Positions 12,346 through 25,366 of a stretch of DNA of 64,000 nt are shown here, in pieces. Source of the stretch: Hybos culiciformis. Taxonomy: Eukaryota > Arthropoda > Insecta > Diptera > Hybotidae. A program made the translations under genes and the position numbers. Position 1 is the first letter of the stretch, and each line of letters opens with the position of its first letter. The stretch is taken from contig OZ023273.1 in assembly GCA_964007475.1 (NCBI GenBank), positions 31,297,557 through 31,361,556 of the forward strand. The letters are read 5' to 3'. Below the pieces are notes generated by a model. The model did no database searches. It was not told the origin of the DNA and saw only the letters and a list, made by a program, of their open reading frames with translations.

Positions 12346-12491
12346 CAGAATTATTAGTGCTTTTTGTGGCGCAATATAGTTTAATTAGTCGCGGTTATAC
12401 ACATAGACTTGTTATTTTTTTTATTTTATATATACATATTTTTATGTATAATGGTACTTATATTCAGTTTTCTAGGATTAATCTCATTTAA
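12346..12491 (+). other. Weak exon candidate after a splice-acceptor-like site
   Basis: A long T tract ending in ACAG (12345-12348) is followed by an open frame (12351-12491, about 46 codons, then TAA). Its first part uses a mixed set of residues (…VAQYSLISRGYTHRLV…) before turning hydrophobic. No donor site or family match is apparent. Such acceptors arise easily by chance in T-rich DNA. Confidence 0.12.
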
Positions 12492-13364
12492 TATTCAAAA
12501 AAAATTTTTTTTTTGCACACAGAAAAGATTTTCTACTTTTTCATTATTAAATTTTTATCTAAGCCATAAGAATTTCTTTTTGTTTTTTTTTTTCCTTGTC
12601 AAATAGAAAGTAAAGTGTATAAAGATATAACGATTTTACATAAACAACATCCTTTTTTTTTCTCAATAATTATGTTGGTGGTCTAAGGTGAAACCTGATT
12701 TAAAGTGCTTTATATTTATTTTTTTATATGAATTTATAATTTTTAATAAGCAAGGAAATATTTGTGGTTTAATATTATATATAATAATGACATCAAGAAT
12801 TGAATATTTAAAATTCTTTACAATAAATTTTAGTATTCAGGTTTTAATTTTAATTTTTGTATATAATTCCAAGTTATAATCAAAAGAATTTTGATTCACT
12901 GCATTTTGGTTAATGCTTAATGCCTTTTTTGGTTTCTAAACATAGAAAATTAATTATAAATAATTAAAAGCAAATATTTAAGAACATTGTATTATAATGG
13001 ACGTATAAGAAATTTAAAATTGCGCATTTTGACAGAAGAAGATTGCATGACAAGCACTATGACGATATAGTGTGTAATGTATATTCTCTAACTCATATTT
13101 GATCACAACTCATATTCTAAGAAGCCGTTTTTAATTCGAATGAACATTCATCAAGGGATAGTTATTTATGCTTAATTTTATATTTAAAACTTGAGAAATA
13201 TTTTTTAAGTAAATTAAATAAATTGTATTAAAGAAACTCCCTTTGAGTATTTATTTATTTTATTCTTATTTTATTCTTATACAATTTTTTTAAACGATTT
13301 TCTTTCGAGTTTAAAAATTTTACTGACCGTACTCATTCATCCTTATATACATATATCATATCAG

Positions 13365-13387
13365 AATAAAATAAAATAAAATAAAAT
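13365..13387. repeat. Microsatellite (AATAA)n
   Basis: Just over four and a half units of AATAA/ATAAA. Confidence 0.9.
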
Positions 13388-15113
13388 GCGTGTAATAATC
13401 GTGTAAAATTATTTTAATTTACTTACATAAATGTTATGAAAAATATTTAATATCATTATTATAATTTTTTTTTTTTTTTTTTCAAAAAATCAAATTTTTT
13501 TTTTCATCCGAAAGGCAACCACATAATTCCCTTGGGTGTTGCGTATACAACCTAAGAAGTAAAAAAAAAAATCAACCACACAATAGTCACCTTGATTGTC
13601 AATTTAACTTATATTTTTTTGATATTTTTATGAGAGAGAGAAGAATAAAAAAAAAAATAAACCATTTTATTCTTATATTATTTTTTAAAGCTTATAAAAG
13701 AATTTATAGGACGATTTTTATTGCTTTACATTTTACTTAATTTATTATTCAGATTTTCGAAGAAAATTTTCTCAAAGAAGATGAAAAAAAAAGTTGAAGA
13801 AAATAACAACAAAAATATTCATTTTCTTCTTTTTTTTTCATAAAAATCCAAAGAATCTATAAGTTAAAAAACGGGAAACCTTTGTGTACTTCTTCGAAAA
13901 AGTGATAATGAGCAAATTTTATTTTTTTTTTTTCATTTCTGTTAAGTAAGAATATATATATACATTGGTTACTATCTATTTATAAACAATATATTTACTT
14001 TTACATATAATATATATATAGATATAGGTATCTGCATACCTATGTATGTGTAAATGTATTTCTATAATATTTATTCTTATCCTTGAATTTATTATCAAGT
14101 TTTTTTTTTTTTATTTTTTCTGTGAATATATTTTAAATATTCACTTAAAAGTTTTGCAAAGTCAAAGCTGTTAAAGATGAGAAAAAAAAAATTATATATA
14201 TTTTATTTTTTTTATTTTATTTGAAAATCTTTTTAAGAAATTTAAATATCGTTATGTACAAAGCGACCTAAAGATTTCACATTATTATCATTATTTTTCT
14301 TTAAGGACAAAAAATAAAAAAAAACTTTAAATGACTGGGAATGGGAAAAAGTTTATTTTTATTTTTTTTTTTGTTTTAAAAATTTCATTAACATAAAAAG
14401 ATTTTAATATTTAGAAATTGGAATAAATAAATTAGAACAAAAATAAAAATATATAGGTATATATGTAGGCACTGTATAATATGAAAAGGGTAAGGGTATG
14501 TATAAAGAAAAACTTGAAGAAAATTGAATTTCAATAATATTTGGAGAAGAAAAAAAAATAAGAAGCAGTAGAATTCAATGTTGAAAAAAATATACATAGG
14601 TACATATATATATAAAATATATATACCTATTTAATTATTTTTTTTTCGAATTTTCAAATAATAAGAATTTTATTCATTTGTTAAAATTTTTAACACTAAG
14701 AAGGTGTTAAGCTATGTTAATTAATGTGTAAACATGGAATTTAATATTTCAAGAAGTTGTAAAAATTAAATTTATAAATTATTCAGTGTGTTAAGGTTGT
14801 TAAAAGAAAAATGTTTGTAATATTTTCCCATATATTTATATACATATACAAATTCATACATTTTATTTAAACACTTACACACAATAAACTTTTATCTTTT
14901 ATTACAATAATTTTATAATAATCTTTTCTATATAAATACACATTCGTACACTTATAAAATCTATTAAAATATTTTGTTAATGGGCGCGTAAAATTGGGCT
15001 TAAATTTTAACTATCATGAAAAAACCACATTTATTTATGAAAATTCTAATAACATTTTTCTTAAGGATTTTATTTATATTATACATACCATAATTTCAGA
15101 ATTTCATAAAGTT

Positions 15114-15140
15114 AATTATAAGCGGTTTTAGCTTATAATT
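15114..15140. repeat. Perfect 10-bp hairpin
   Basis: AATTATAAGC (15114-15123) and GCTTATAATT (15131-15140) are exact complements around a 7-base loop. Confidence 0.6.
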
Positions 15141-16770
15141 ATTATTCTTTTTAAGTATTGAAATTTTTAATTAAGACTAGACTATTTTATCCTTATGTTG
15201 GATTCCTGAATGTAGAAAGAATAATAATTTAAATGAACATATATTATTTTTAGTGTATAATATAGAATATTATAGGAAAATATATTAAATTTACATACAT
15301 TATAAACATTTATTTATTTCTATATTATATTTATTATAAAATTATTTAAAATATAAGCATAATGTATTATAATAAAATTATAAAATGACGTAAGTAATAA
15401 ATCTAAGATTATAAGAAAATGAGATAAACTTATAAGTCTATCGATAATCTGAATTGCTGTTTTGTTATTATTGTCAATAATTTAATTTTTTTTTACAAAT
15501 TTAATCGTAAAATATTTTTACTTAGTTGCTTAAAACAGATTTTATGTACTTTTTTTAGTTGTATTTCTTGACAAAGAAAGAAGTTCAGCATTAGTAAACT
15601 AAATTTTAAATATATGTATTTCACATCAAATTTTACATGTGACCCAGACTTCTAATATTATTCTCTATAGGACTTTACAAGTTTTGTCTTTAAATATTTA
15701 TTTAAAAATTTCTTTTAATTTTTAGGCTCTTTAAAAAAGACAACAAAATTTATTAAAACATTTAGAATATTTTCAGAAAATTAACGAATAACCACCACCT
15801 TTCCTAGAATTTTCAAAAAAAAAAAATATTTTTTTAATTAAATATATATCAGAAGCATAAATGAAAATTAATAATGAATATTTCCTCAAAAAAAAAACAT
15901 AAAAAATTTTTTTTTTTTTATTAATTATTTATTTTTTAATGTACAAAGTATTTATGTTTAATTAAAAATTAATAAGTTGTTTATGATGGGGGAATTCTTA
16001 TTAAAAAAAAAAGGGAAAATAACAAAACGATGAAGAAAATGCGTTGGTTTTATGAAAATGAAAGAATAGGTCGTAATTAAATAATAATATGATAAATATT
16101 TTATAAATATAAAAAGCCAATTTTTTTAATAAATAAATAAATAAAAATTGTTTCATGAAAATTTATAAAATATTATTTATGAATCTTTTAAGAAAAATGA
16201 AATGAATGTATTTTTGTTAATCAAATTTTGCAAATTGTCAAATATGTATGCTCAACTTCCTTTTGTTACCTGCGGCGAGATGTGGTTATACGGAAAATTG
16301 TCTAAAACTAAATCCTGTGTATATTATCTAGTCTGATCTCTAACAAATATATAAGATAAGATAAATGTTTGAAATTTTTCAAGAACTTAAAAGCTCAATC
16401 AATTAAATTGAATCAAATTGAAGCGATCGCAATATAGAAATAATATTTAAACCAACAATTTTATTAAAATTGATGAAAAACTGAAAAAAAAAATTGCAAA
16501 ATTGAGATTATTGAATAAATTTTTTAAAAATAACTCCGGAGTATTGTTTCTTATCTGACACTAATTTTACAACTACAACTGAAATCATAATGTATATTGT
16601 ATGAGAAGCTTCATAATGTAAATTATAATATCCCTATATAGAAATTTAATAAACGATCAAAACAATCCTAAATAAATAAAATGTGAAAGGTGTTGTCAAA
16701 AAAAATAAAAAGACGAACGTGAAAAAAAAACTAATTTACGAGAGCCTTTTTAATTTCGTTTTTATCTTTA

Positions 16771-17270
16771 TGCACACCTAGGGTTTCCAATTACTCGGCA
16801 AAGTCAATTAACCGAGTTTTCGAGTATCTTTAAGGAAAATTAACCGAGTACTCGATTAACCGAGTATTTAAAAAAAAAATTTATGTCATGTATTTTATGT
16901 TACGTTTTTAATTAAAATTATAACATTAATTAAAACATTTTTAAAAAATTAGTACATCTAACGTTTCGAAGTTTCCAATTTGTCGAATAAACTTATTTTC
17001 AAATTTAAAAGAAGAACCAAAACAATTTTTTTGAAAAGCTTAATTACTTGCTTTCACTAGTTTTGAATTTGGACTGCAATTTTTAAAACAAAAAACCAAA
17101 ACTAAATTTTTTTCAAAGCGTAGTACTTACACAATTTTTTTCAATTTGAGTTCATTTGATATTTATTTTGCCACTACAAAATTGTTTAAATAATAACCGA
17201 ATATTAAAGCCGAAAAACCGATTTTCGAGTAATGTAAAAAACAGGAAAGTATGGAAACCCTATGCACACC
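16771..17270. mobile_element. hAT-type MITE, 484 bp, with TSD and TIR
   Basis: The element 16779-17262 is bounded by perfect 11-bp terminal inverted repeats, TAGGGTTTCCA and TGGAAACCCTA. It is flanked by TGCACACC on both sides (16771-16778 and 17263-17270), an 8-bp target duplication. Eight bases together with a TAGGG end (hAT ends fit YARNG) point to the hAT superfamily. Subterminal regions repeat ACCGAG or its complement: CTCGG at 16794, ACCGAG at 16811, 16843 and 16859, and CGAGTAAT near the right end. These are candidate transposase-binding sites. There is no transposase frame, so it is non-autonomous. The matching flank extends to 12 bp if the terminal TA is counted outside. Confidence 0.88.
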
Positions 17271-19219
17271 TAAACTTTTATTCAAAAAAATGTATAATTT
17301 ATAAAAAACACCAACACCACATCGAAATGTAGAAAAATATTTGTTTTTTTTTAATAAACTTCAGAAAAAAAAACAGACTTCTTTTTTAAGTATCCGTACA
17401 TTTAATTAAAATTTAATTAGTTACATTTTTATGTGTACAATTATAACTCTGATGTTTTTTCAAACTAATTATCGGTACTTCACTTATTTTTTTTAATAAA
17501 AAAGAAAATACATAAAATAAAATTAATAAAAAATTGAAGTTTAAAATATAATGTTTAAATCCTTGTTACAAGATTCAAATTGATGAGAAACAAACTCTTT
17601 GTGTGTAGAAAAATATAATTAAAAAGTTTATTATACAATTTTTTATGCAATAATTTCATTGAAATTTCTATTTTTTATTGAAATTGAAATGAACATTGCA
17701 ACTTACTATTAATTTGTATAAAAAATTTAAAAATGTAATATCAAACATTATAAAAATATACAACGTTTTATATATAAAGCTGTAAAATTTTAGTACACAA
17801 CAGCTAGCATCTTTTATATATATATCGTCATAGAACTAATAAGATTGGTCTTCAAGATTTTATTAAAAGTCTAAAAAGAAAAAATCTTATCAATAATTTT
17901 TTTAATATAAGTTTACTTCTTTCTATAAAAAAAAACTTAATATTATTAACACGATTAAGAAACATTTTTCATAAAGTTTATTAAAAGTAATGGTCTCTAT
18001 ATACTTTGAATTTTTCTGCTAGTTTAATAATTTTTATTTTTTGTATTTTTCATTTGGAAACTTCTGTTTCAAATAACTTGAAATGTTTCAAAAAAAAAAG
18101 AAAAGAGAAGAAAATACCGTATATATAAATGTATTACTTAAGGGAAAATATAGGTAACATTATGAGTTATGGTAAAAAAGGAAAAATTAAAAAATTCTTT
18201 TTTTAATATTTTCTAGTCTTTAATTTCCGTTTCATCCCACTTGCTTGTTTTTTTTTTACTCTTTTATTTTTGTTCTCCTATTTAGTGTCCAAAATAACTA
18301 AAATTTTTCTTTGTCAAAACTTTTCCTTTAAAAATTTTCCAGGAAATAATAAAACAAAATATTATGGAAAACTTTGTTTATAAAATGTATGAGAATGTAT
18401 ATCTGTGTCAATTGTACAAGATTATTTATTCTGGACACTTTTTTTTTTCTGTTCTTAACTTGAGAGGACATTTAATTTTATTGTACATTGTTGTAACAGT
18501 AAAACAGTTGGAGGTCGAATTAAGGCAGTTCATGTTAAAATTTATAGTATAAATCTGTTACCAAAACTTTTTTAATGTATTTTGAGAACAGAGTGTACTA
18601 GAAAAAAAAATGCTTACCAAATAATGTTAAAGAAATATTAAGATATTTTGATGTTCGTATGTAAACAAATCGTATCTTAATATCGGAAACAATAAAATTC
18701 TGTTTCAGGAAATTGAAAAGAGCAGACAAAAAAATATCTAGTTTATGTACAGGAATAGTGTTGAGGTGTCAACACTAACATTATTATACATATATATAAT
18801 GTATTTTCGATTTGTAAAATATTCAAATTTAAAAATAAACAAAATTTTTATTCTGATTTGTTTTTTATTTTTATTTTTTTGTAAATGCTGCGGGAGATAC
18901 AGCTTGAAGATAAATCAAAAACCAAATTATTAGATATTTGCATCAGAACTGATGTTATATTTATTTATTAATTTTGTTTGAAGGCACTCAATTTTGTGAA
19001 GTTTTATTAAAAATGAATGTTTTACAATGTTTTTATTTAAACGATGAGAAAAAATTGTTATTTATTTAAGTCTATTTATTATTAATAAAAATATTAAATC
19101 AAAATGCATAGTAAAATTGCAGGAATTATTAGAGATTGAGAATTAAATAAAATGCCACCTGAAAATTTTCTTTTTATTTTATTAATTATTTATTTTCTTA
19201 TTCTTATGTGCTCTTTCAG
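17271..19219. other. AT-rich non-coding stretch
   Basis: No supported gene. A 62-codon ATG frame at 18745-18933 has one hydrophobic segment and no recognised domain. An acceptor-like TTCTGTTTCAG near 18709 leads into only ten open codons. Confidence 0.5.
18756..18777. repeat. Perfect 9-bp hairpin with 4-nt loop
   Basis: TAGTGTTGA (18756-18764) and TCAACACTA (18769-18777) flank GGTG. No T tract follows that would suggest a pol III terminator. Confidence 0.55.
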
Positions 19220-19306
19220 GTCCACGGTCTTTATTATTCCAATCAACCATACTCTGCGATACTGAGCTATAGTATTAGTATAAATATGTACAAAAAATAT
19301 AAATAA
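19220..19306 (+). other. Weak terminal-exon candidate
   Basis: A pyrimidine-rich stretch ending CTCTTTCAG (19211-19219) looks like a good splice acceptor. The next 60 bases are clearly less AT-rich than the surroundings. One frame is open for 28 codons (starting VHGLYYSNQPYS) to a TAA; the other two close after 14 and 16 codons. No donor follows, so it would be a last exon. No family is recognised and there is no partner exon in view. Confidence 0.15.
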
Positions 19307-19717
19307 TCTACACCTGATGTTCCAGGATAGTAAATTAAAAAAAAAAATAACTAAAAATAATAAAAAATATTACCTTGACGAATAATTTATTCAAAAAAAA
19401 TTGTGGTTTTTAGGAAAATTGTATAAAAAACAACAAAAAAAAATTAAATTTATTCCGAACTAGCTAATATTTCACATCGATGTCTCTAATCCAATCCTTT
19501 CATTAAATAAAAAAAAACATATTTTTTGTAGTTTCTTGTAGTTTTTGTAGTAGCAGGACGGGTATATTTCGTAGAATATAAAAAAAAAAATTAAATTAAA
19601 ATCAGTTTTAAAAGTGGAAAATTTTCAAAATCCAAAGTATAATTGTATAGAAAATTATAATTTCCTTGTATAATTATTTCCATTTCATTATTACTACATA
19701 AATACTTTTTACTATGA

Positions 19718-19990
19718 AATAGTAGATTACAATACATGTTAAGAAAATTTGTTATTCTTGCGAGTTTTGTATACACACAAACACATAGACACGAGTCATG
19801 TTTATATCACGAGACCGACGGTCGAGTGATATAATATTGACGAGTGTCTATATGTTTGTGTGTATACAAAACGAGCTGTATAACAAATTTGATTAACATC
19901 TATTGTATACTGCTTTAATGTGCATGTGAGAGGGAGTTGAAAACAATACATTTATAATGAGAAAAATAAACAAAAAAGTTCAAAATGAAG
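19718..19990 (-). mobile_element. Palindromic-core repeat family, copy 1
   Basis: A member of a dispersed family also found at 20574-20894 and, in opposite orientation, at 25361-25713. It starts AATAGTAGATTAC and ends GTTCAAAATGAAG, both shared with copy 3. Its centre (19745-19890) is a palindrome of about 146 bp whose arms run from AAATTTGTTAT through a TATACACACAAACACATAG-type segment to TATATCACGAGACC. No terminal inverted repeat or target duplication is seen at the outer ends, so it is not a classical MITE. Its class is unknown. Confidence 0.7.
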
Positions 19991-20047
19991 CAAGGAAATA
20001 AAATTTAATAAGGAAGTTTATTTATTTATCGAAATGATTTCAAACCG

Positions 20048-20194
20048 GAAGATTCCTAAAATATTAAAAAAAAATTAGTAATTTTACCAAAAAAAATTAT
20101 TCATTTTCTTTTTTGAAAAAAAAAAAATCGAATAATTTTTTTTTAGAGAAATTACTAATTTTTTTTTTATTATTTTAGGAACTAATGGTCTTCT
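20048..20194. repeat. AT-rich palindrome, about 147 bp
   Basis: The left arm, GAAGATTCCTAAAATATT and onward, matches the reverse complement of the right arm (…TATTTTAGGAACTAATGGTCTTC). Both include AAATTAGTAATTT and AAATTATTC blocks. The right arm has a few extra bases after the terminal block. It lies directly beside copy 1 of the palindromic-core family and may be a nested insertion. Confidence 0.6.
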
Positions 20195-20205
20195 TAAATT
20201 TTATT

Positions 20206-20281
20206 TAATTTTATTTTTAATTATTAAAAAAAATAATAATAATTTTATAATTATTTTTTTTATAATTAAAAATAAAATCAA
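20206..20281. repeat. Second AT-only palindrome
   Basis: TTTTATTTTTAATTAT pairs with ATAATTAAAAATAAAA across a centre near 20243. Only A and T are involved, so chance is harder to exclude than for the neighbouring palindrome. Confidence 0.45.
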
Positions 20282-20573
20282 ATAATAATTATATAATTAC
20301 AATTTATATTTACAATAAATAATCTCCTTGTTGCTGCCATTTTCCTCGTTTGTTGATAAAAGAAAAAAAAATTCTTACTTGACATTTAACAATCACAGCA
20401 AACTTTATAATGGCAACAAAGATATTTTCAGGGTTACCATTGTTCTATTTTTATTCATTTTGTTTTTTTGAATAAAAATAAGTGCAATTTTTGAAGTGTG
20501 GTTTAAATTTTTGTACTAAAATCCAACCACACTCGTTTAAAAATTTAGTAGTAGAGGTTCGAAGATCCTTTAA

Positions 20574-20894
20574 AAATAGTAGATTGAAACACATGCTAAG
20601 AAAATTCATCGACTGATCGACTGGCCGCTTTTTAGAAAAAAAAAATAGCCGAGTATTTTTTTATTGGTTCTTTTTTTTTTTTTTTTTGTTTGCTCAGAGG
20701 GAAAATATAGATTAGCTCAGAGGGAAAATTTAGATTTTAGCATTATAAACTAAGCTTTGTTTGACATTGATATGATGCATGTGAGAGGTATACATTTGCA
20801 ATTTTTTTTTTTTTTTGGTATTTGTCTGTATTGAAATATTGTGAGTGTGAGTGATATTATTTTTGTTTATAGTATTACGCAGTTCAAAATGAAG
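20574..20894 (-). mobile_element. Palindromic-core repeat family, copy 3 (core replaced)
   Basis: Begins AATAGTAGATTGAAACACAT and ends GCAGTTCAAAATGAAG, matching copy 1 at both ends. The 20767-20885 part matches the reverse complement of 25372-25500 in copy 2 (shared TGTATTGAAATATTGTGAG and a poly-T plus GGTATTTG block). The palindromic core is missing; in its place is unrelated sequence holding a 23-bp tandem duplication, GCTCAGAGGGAAAAT…, at 20692-20714 and 20715-20737. Confidence 0.55.
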
Positions 20895-21037
20895 AATGTA
20901 AATACAATATAGAGCAATGTAAATACAATTTACATCACAGGGAAATGTAAATACAATTTACATTCCTCTATAATTGCATGTGTATTGATGCATGTAATGG
21001 ACCATTTACCGAGCTAAATTTGCGAATGTAAATACAA
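20895..21037. repeat. Minisatellite of AATGTAAATACAA units at the edge of copy 3
   Basis: The 13-mer AATGTAAATACAA occurs at 20895, 20916, 20943 and 21025. Two copies are followed by the inverted partner AATTTACAT, giving small hairpins. The array abuts the GTTCAAAATGAAG end of copy 3. Confidence 0.7.
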
Positions 21038-24000
21038 CTTACCGAAGACATGCGCATTAAAATTTTTTACAATGAAAATTTTATCCCAATTTTGTAATAA
21101 ACTTTTTACTATTGTAAATTTTTCAAAAAAAAAAAAAATTTTATTTTTTAATGTTTCCAAAAAATGGCACCTGAAACAAAGCCGAATAAAAAAAAAATAC
21201 ACTTAACAACAATAGAGGTAGAGTAACTTTTCTTTTACAGCATATAAAGAGTGTTACTTTTTAAGCACAAAAGAAAAACTTTTTCCGTGTTTCTTAGTTG
21301 ACTTCTTTTCACAAAAAAAAAAAAAAAAACAAAAAAAAATTTTGTAATCCTGTCACATAAAGTAAATAAAATGTTTTTAGGATTATACATTTTAACCATT
21401 TTCTTTTTATTTTATTTTTTTATTTTTTTTTCTGTGAGCGAAACAAGTGATATTTTTCTTATTGTCCTGGTAAATATACGGGCAGTTTATTAAGCAAAAA
21501 TATAAAAAAAAAAAACTAAAATAAATAAATAAAAAAGAAAAGTATAAATAAATTTTTATGTCTTTGTTATTATAAAAAAAGGCACAAAACTTCTATATAC
21601 GGTCTCAATTAATACTTCTTATAAAATGTTTCACTTCAAATCTTAATAGTGTGTTGCCATAGGAAAATTATTATAATTTATTTTTTTTATTTTGTATTTT
21701 TTTTTTTTTTTTTTATTATATTCTTTTTCAAAGAATATTATTACCGTTAATATACCGAAATGAAAATCTGTTTTAATGAACTGGTAATAATAACTTTTTC
21801 ATTAAGGATAATAGAAATATATAAATGGAAGTATTTTTTTTTTTATTTTCAATAATCCTTTTTTTTTTTTTCCTTCGTATATTCATGTATTTATTTGATT
21901 ACTTAAATGTTTGTACTATACATTAAAAAAAAATTATTATTTTCTTTTTTAACATAGATTTAGGTTGGCACAGGAGTATTAGCTAGTATTATAGATTGTA
22001 TAACATACATTTTCTCCATAAGTAAGTATTATTATACATTTTTTTTTGTTATTGTCCTTTTCTCTTGGGAAATTAAATTGAGTTGTTTGAGCTTCAAACT
22101 TTATCGATTCGTTAAAGAATTATTAAAAAAATTTTAAAATAATTTTATAGAACTTTCAATCTTAAATACATATATACTTTTGTATGCCCTAAATTATGAT
22201 TTCTTTGGTTGATTTAATACTGTATATAGGACCATAGAAAAAAAATAGTTATATTATTTTATGCCAATTAAATATAAACTTTATCAAGGCTTAAAATATT
22301 ATAGGTATCACTAATTTTCTACATTGACAAGACTATTTGACATCTAGGAATTTTATCACGAACCAATTTCAATTAAAAAAAAAACAAAGAAAGAATTCAA
22401 CTATATAATGCAAATAAGGTAATAAAACATGTATGAATAATATTAAAACAAAACTTTGTCAGGAGATACTTGACTCTACACAGTTTTATCCGTAGTTTTA
22501 TTACTTAGTTTATTTTTATTTAATGAAATCACTCAAAATGATTTTCGTAAATATAAATTTAACCCAAAAACAAATTATCGGTTATTTTTCTCGATAGCTT
22601 TTGGGCGAATTGGTTTTGGATCATATTTCATAGAGTCTCTAAAACTTTCAATTTCCCTAAACTTGAGTATACATACATTGATTTTTTATAATATCGGCCT
22701 AATGCAAAATAGATGTATATACAAGTTTATATTTACAATTTTTCCAATTAAGAATGTATATCATAAAAAGCCACTTATTCATTTTTAAGTCTGTCTTAAT
22801 TATTTTAATTTTTTTGTTTTTATATGTTTTTAAGGCAAATGCATAGAAAAGAAAAACAAAAAAACCAATAAATTCTACATTTTTACTCTTGTACACAAGT
22901 TGAAATTGCTACTTTACCAAACAATTTAAACAGGTGAAGGAATTAAATTATGTAATTTTTACGCGTACATAAATAAATGTAAAACATAAAACACACTCCA
23001 AATGTATATATATACATATAATATATATAATATATATATATCTTACATAAAAAAAACATTAACAATGATTTAATGTTATTTGTTGTTTTAGAAAGGTTAC
23101 ATTAGCAAATTCTTTGATGTTAAAATAATTTCATAATATATTTTATTCCTAGAATTTTTTTTTCAACAGAATATTTTATTAAAAAAATAAGTATAGAAAT
23201 ATTGTTTTAAGAATTCTTATTATTATTTTAATTTCATTTTTAATGCTCATGCTGCTCTTGAAAATGAAATAAGATATAATTTCATTGAAAAAAATATCGA
23301 CTTAGTTCGTTTTTAAATAACTTAACAGTCAGGCACGTTAACAATCATTTGTTATGCATAGTAAACATAGTTTAAAACATAGGAACGATATGGTGCTATG
23401 AAATTAAGTTTGCTATCTTTATTTAATTATACCTATTATCTGCAGATTTTTATTATTTTTTTTAATAAAAACATATAGCTTGCCGCTATAATTTCTGTAT
23501 ATTGCATGGAAATAAGTCAAATGGAATCAGTGGCTGAGTTTAGCAAAGAACAATAGCTCATAGTGATTTTTAGCAAGATTCGGCGGCATAAAAATTTTAT
23601 AGACTTGTATAATTGAAGTTAATTCAGCCATATGAGTTTTAGGTCAGTTTACTACATTGTGCACTACTGAGGAACATTTTTCTTGTATACTAAACTTTAT
23701 TTTGGTGTTTAAAGCTGACATTCGGAAAAATCAAAATATTAAAAAGGAAACTTTTTATAACAAGAAACATTACCAAAAATTTCACTAATTTATTGTTGTA
23801 AAACATATAAAAAAAAGTTTCATATTTACATTGGAAACAATTATACGCAATAAGGAACATAATAACCTATCATCAACACAAAATTTCTTATTATTTATTT
23901 GTTTTCTTTTTATATTTTGTTACTAAATAAATATAAATATATGTTATACATAAACGTATATATATAATGTTTTAATGTGTAACAAAATTTTATTTATTTT

Positions 24001-25273
24001 AGAATAATTTATGTTTTCTACTAATTTTCTTATATTTTCCATTTTATATATGTATGTTATTTAAAATAAAGAAAATAAAAAACATAAAATAAAAAAAAAA
24101 AACATAATGTAATCCCTTTCATATTTTACAAGATGTTTTTTTTTTAAATCTTCTGAACCGAAAATGAGCAACGATTTTTTTTTATAGCTATATGTGTATG
24201 CTTGTATAATACGTGAACATGTACTATAATACTTCTCTGCATATAAAATAATCCTACATAGAAGATCAAAGTCTATACAAACTGTCATATAAAAAAAATA
24301 TCCTTTTTTAACATTTTTATTTTTTATGTTATTATTTATTTGATATAAATTTGGCGCTACAATTTTAGCTCTCTGATTATGATGGCTTGCAGTAAAATTA
24401 TTTGAAAATTTTAAGTTTTTGGCATTTTGATTGATTTTTAAATTATTATGTGTAGGTTTTTTTAAAAGAAAAATTAATAAATTTCACAAATTTTTTTTTT
24501 TTCTTCTTATAAAAAAATATAGAAATTTATTTTACATATTTTTTTAAATTATAAAAAATACAGATTATATAATTTTCATTGTGAATATCGAAATTGCAGA
24601 CCAAAAATAAAATTAGTGTATATGTGATACTATACTACATAACAAGTACCTAATCAGATGAAGTCAAGAAGTATATTATGTTGCAGAGAGCCTACTCATT
24701 TTATATATCACATTTTACATACCTTATGGAATTTATTATTATTAAGGATTTGAACTTAAACATATAAACTCTAAAATGTCTTTGTTAGAGATTCATGACT
24801 TCACCAAAAATTCCTTTTAAGCATTGTGGTTGTTTGGTCTTCTCATTTTCAGATCTGATTGATTAGGATGTTTCGATGGTTTTTCTGAGAAAGAAACCGT
24901 TTGGCTTTGTTTTAATATTTAAAATTTATTGGCAATTAGTCTGTCCCAATAGTAAATAAATGATTTAAAAAAAAATTTTTGAATTCAATCAATATGCTTG
25001 AATTTTAATTTTCTGATACGCAAATTGACATTTTCGGTAGTTTTTAAGATTACCGAAACTGAAATGTTAGGCTTATTTTACTTTCTGTTATGCACTGTAA
25101 TACTCTTTTAATAATGATTAACTTAAAAAAAGAACAACTTATTTCAGCATTATTATTGACAATTCTAAAATAAAATAAATATTTTTAATGCGTTGGGGAT
25201 CGTTATGTTGTATTTAGTGCTATAGAATTTAGATAACTAAATGGAGTATTATATGCGTCAATATACATGCAAT
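21038..25273. other. AT-rich non-coding stretch
   Basis: No supported gene. Small hairpins are present at 24878-24900 (GGTTTTTCT/AGAAAGAAACC) and 25035-25060 (TTCGGTA/TACCGAA). A 10-bp stem ATTTCATTTT/AAAATGAAAT occurs at about 23230-23270. Confidence 0.5.
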
Positions 25274-25366
25274 ATTTAGATGCATCTGCGTAAATAATGA
25301 AAAAATTTAGATGCATCAGCGTATATAATGAAAAAATTTAGATGCATAAATAATGAAATCATTTAG
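25274..25366. repeat. Minisatellite of ATTTAGATGCATC units beside copy 2
   Basis: ATTTAGATG starts at 25274, 25305, 25336 and 25361, giving spacings of 31, 31 and 25 bp. The first two units share about 31 bp with two differences; the last is truncated. Like the array next to copy 3, it abuts the same end of the palindromic-core family, although the unit sequence differs. Confidence 0.8.

Larger units (their letters stand above)
12492..16770. other. AT-rich non-coding stretch
   Basis: No supported gene. Contains an (AAAAT)n run at 13365-13387, a 10-bp perfect hairpin at 15114-15140 (listed separately) and an AT inverted repeat near 14596-14632. A GC-richer patch at 16262-16292 has no visible structure. 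Confidence 0.55.

Noticed and set aside
18699..18740. Acceptor-like TTCTGTTTCAG followed by an open frame
   Set aside because: Only ten codons remain before a stop; too short to support an exon.
20322..20426. Inverted pair around TTGCTGCCATT/AATGGCAACAA as a miniature element
   Set aside because: The match needs a one-base gap in about twelve bases and has no target duplication; too weak to list as an element.
24780..24960. Suspected match between this block and the reverse complement of about 43790-44000
   Set aside because: Only short shared words (GAGAAA, TGTCCCA, AGTAAAT) in loosely similar order; too weak to call a repeat by eye.
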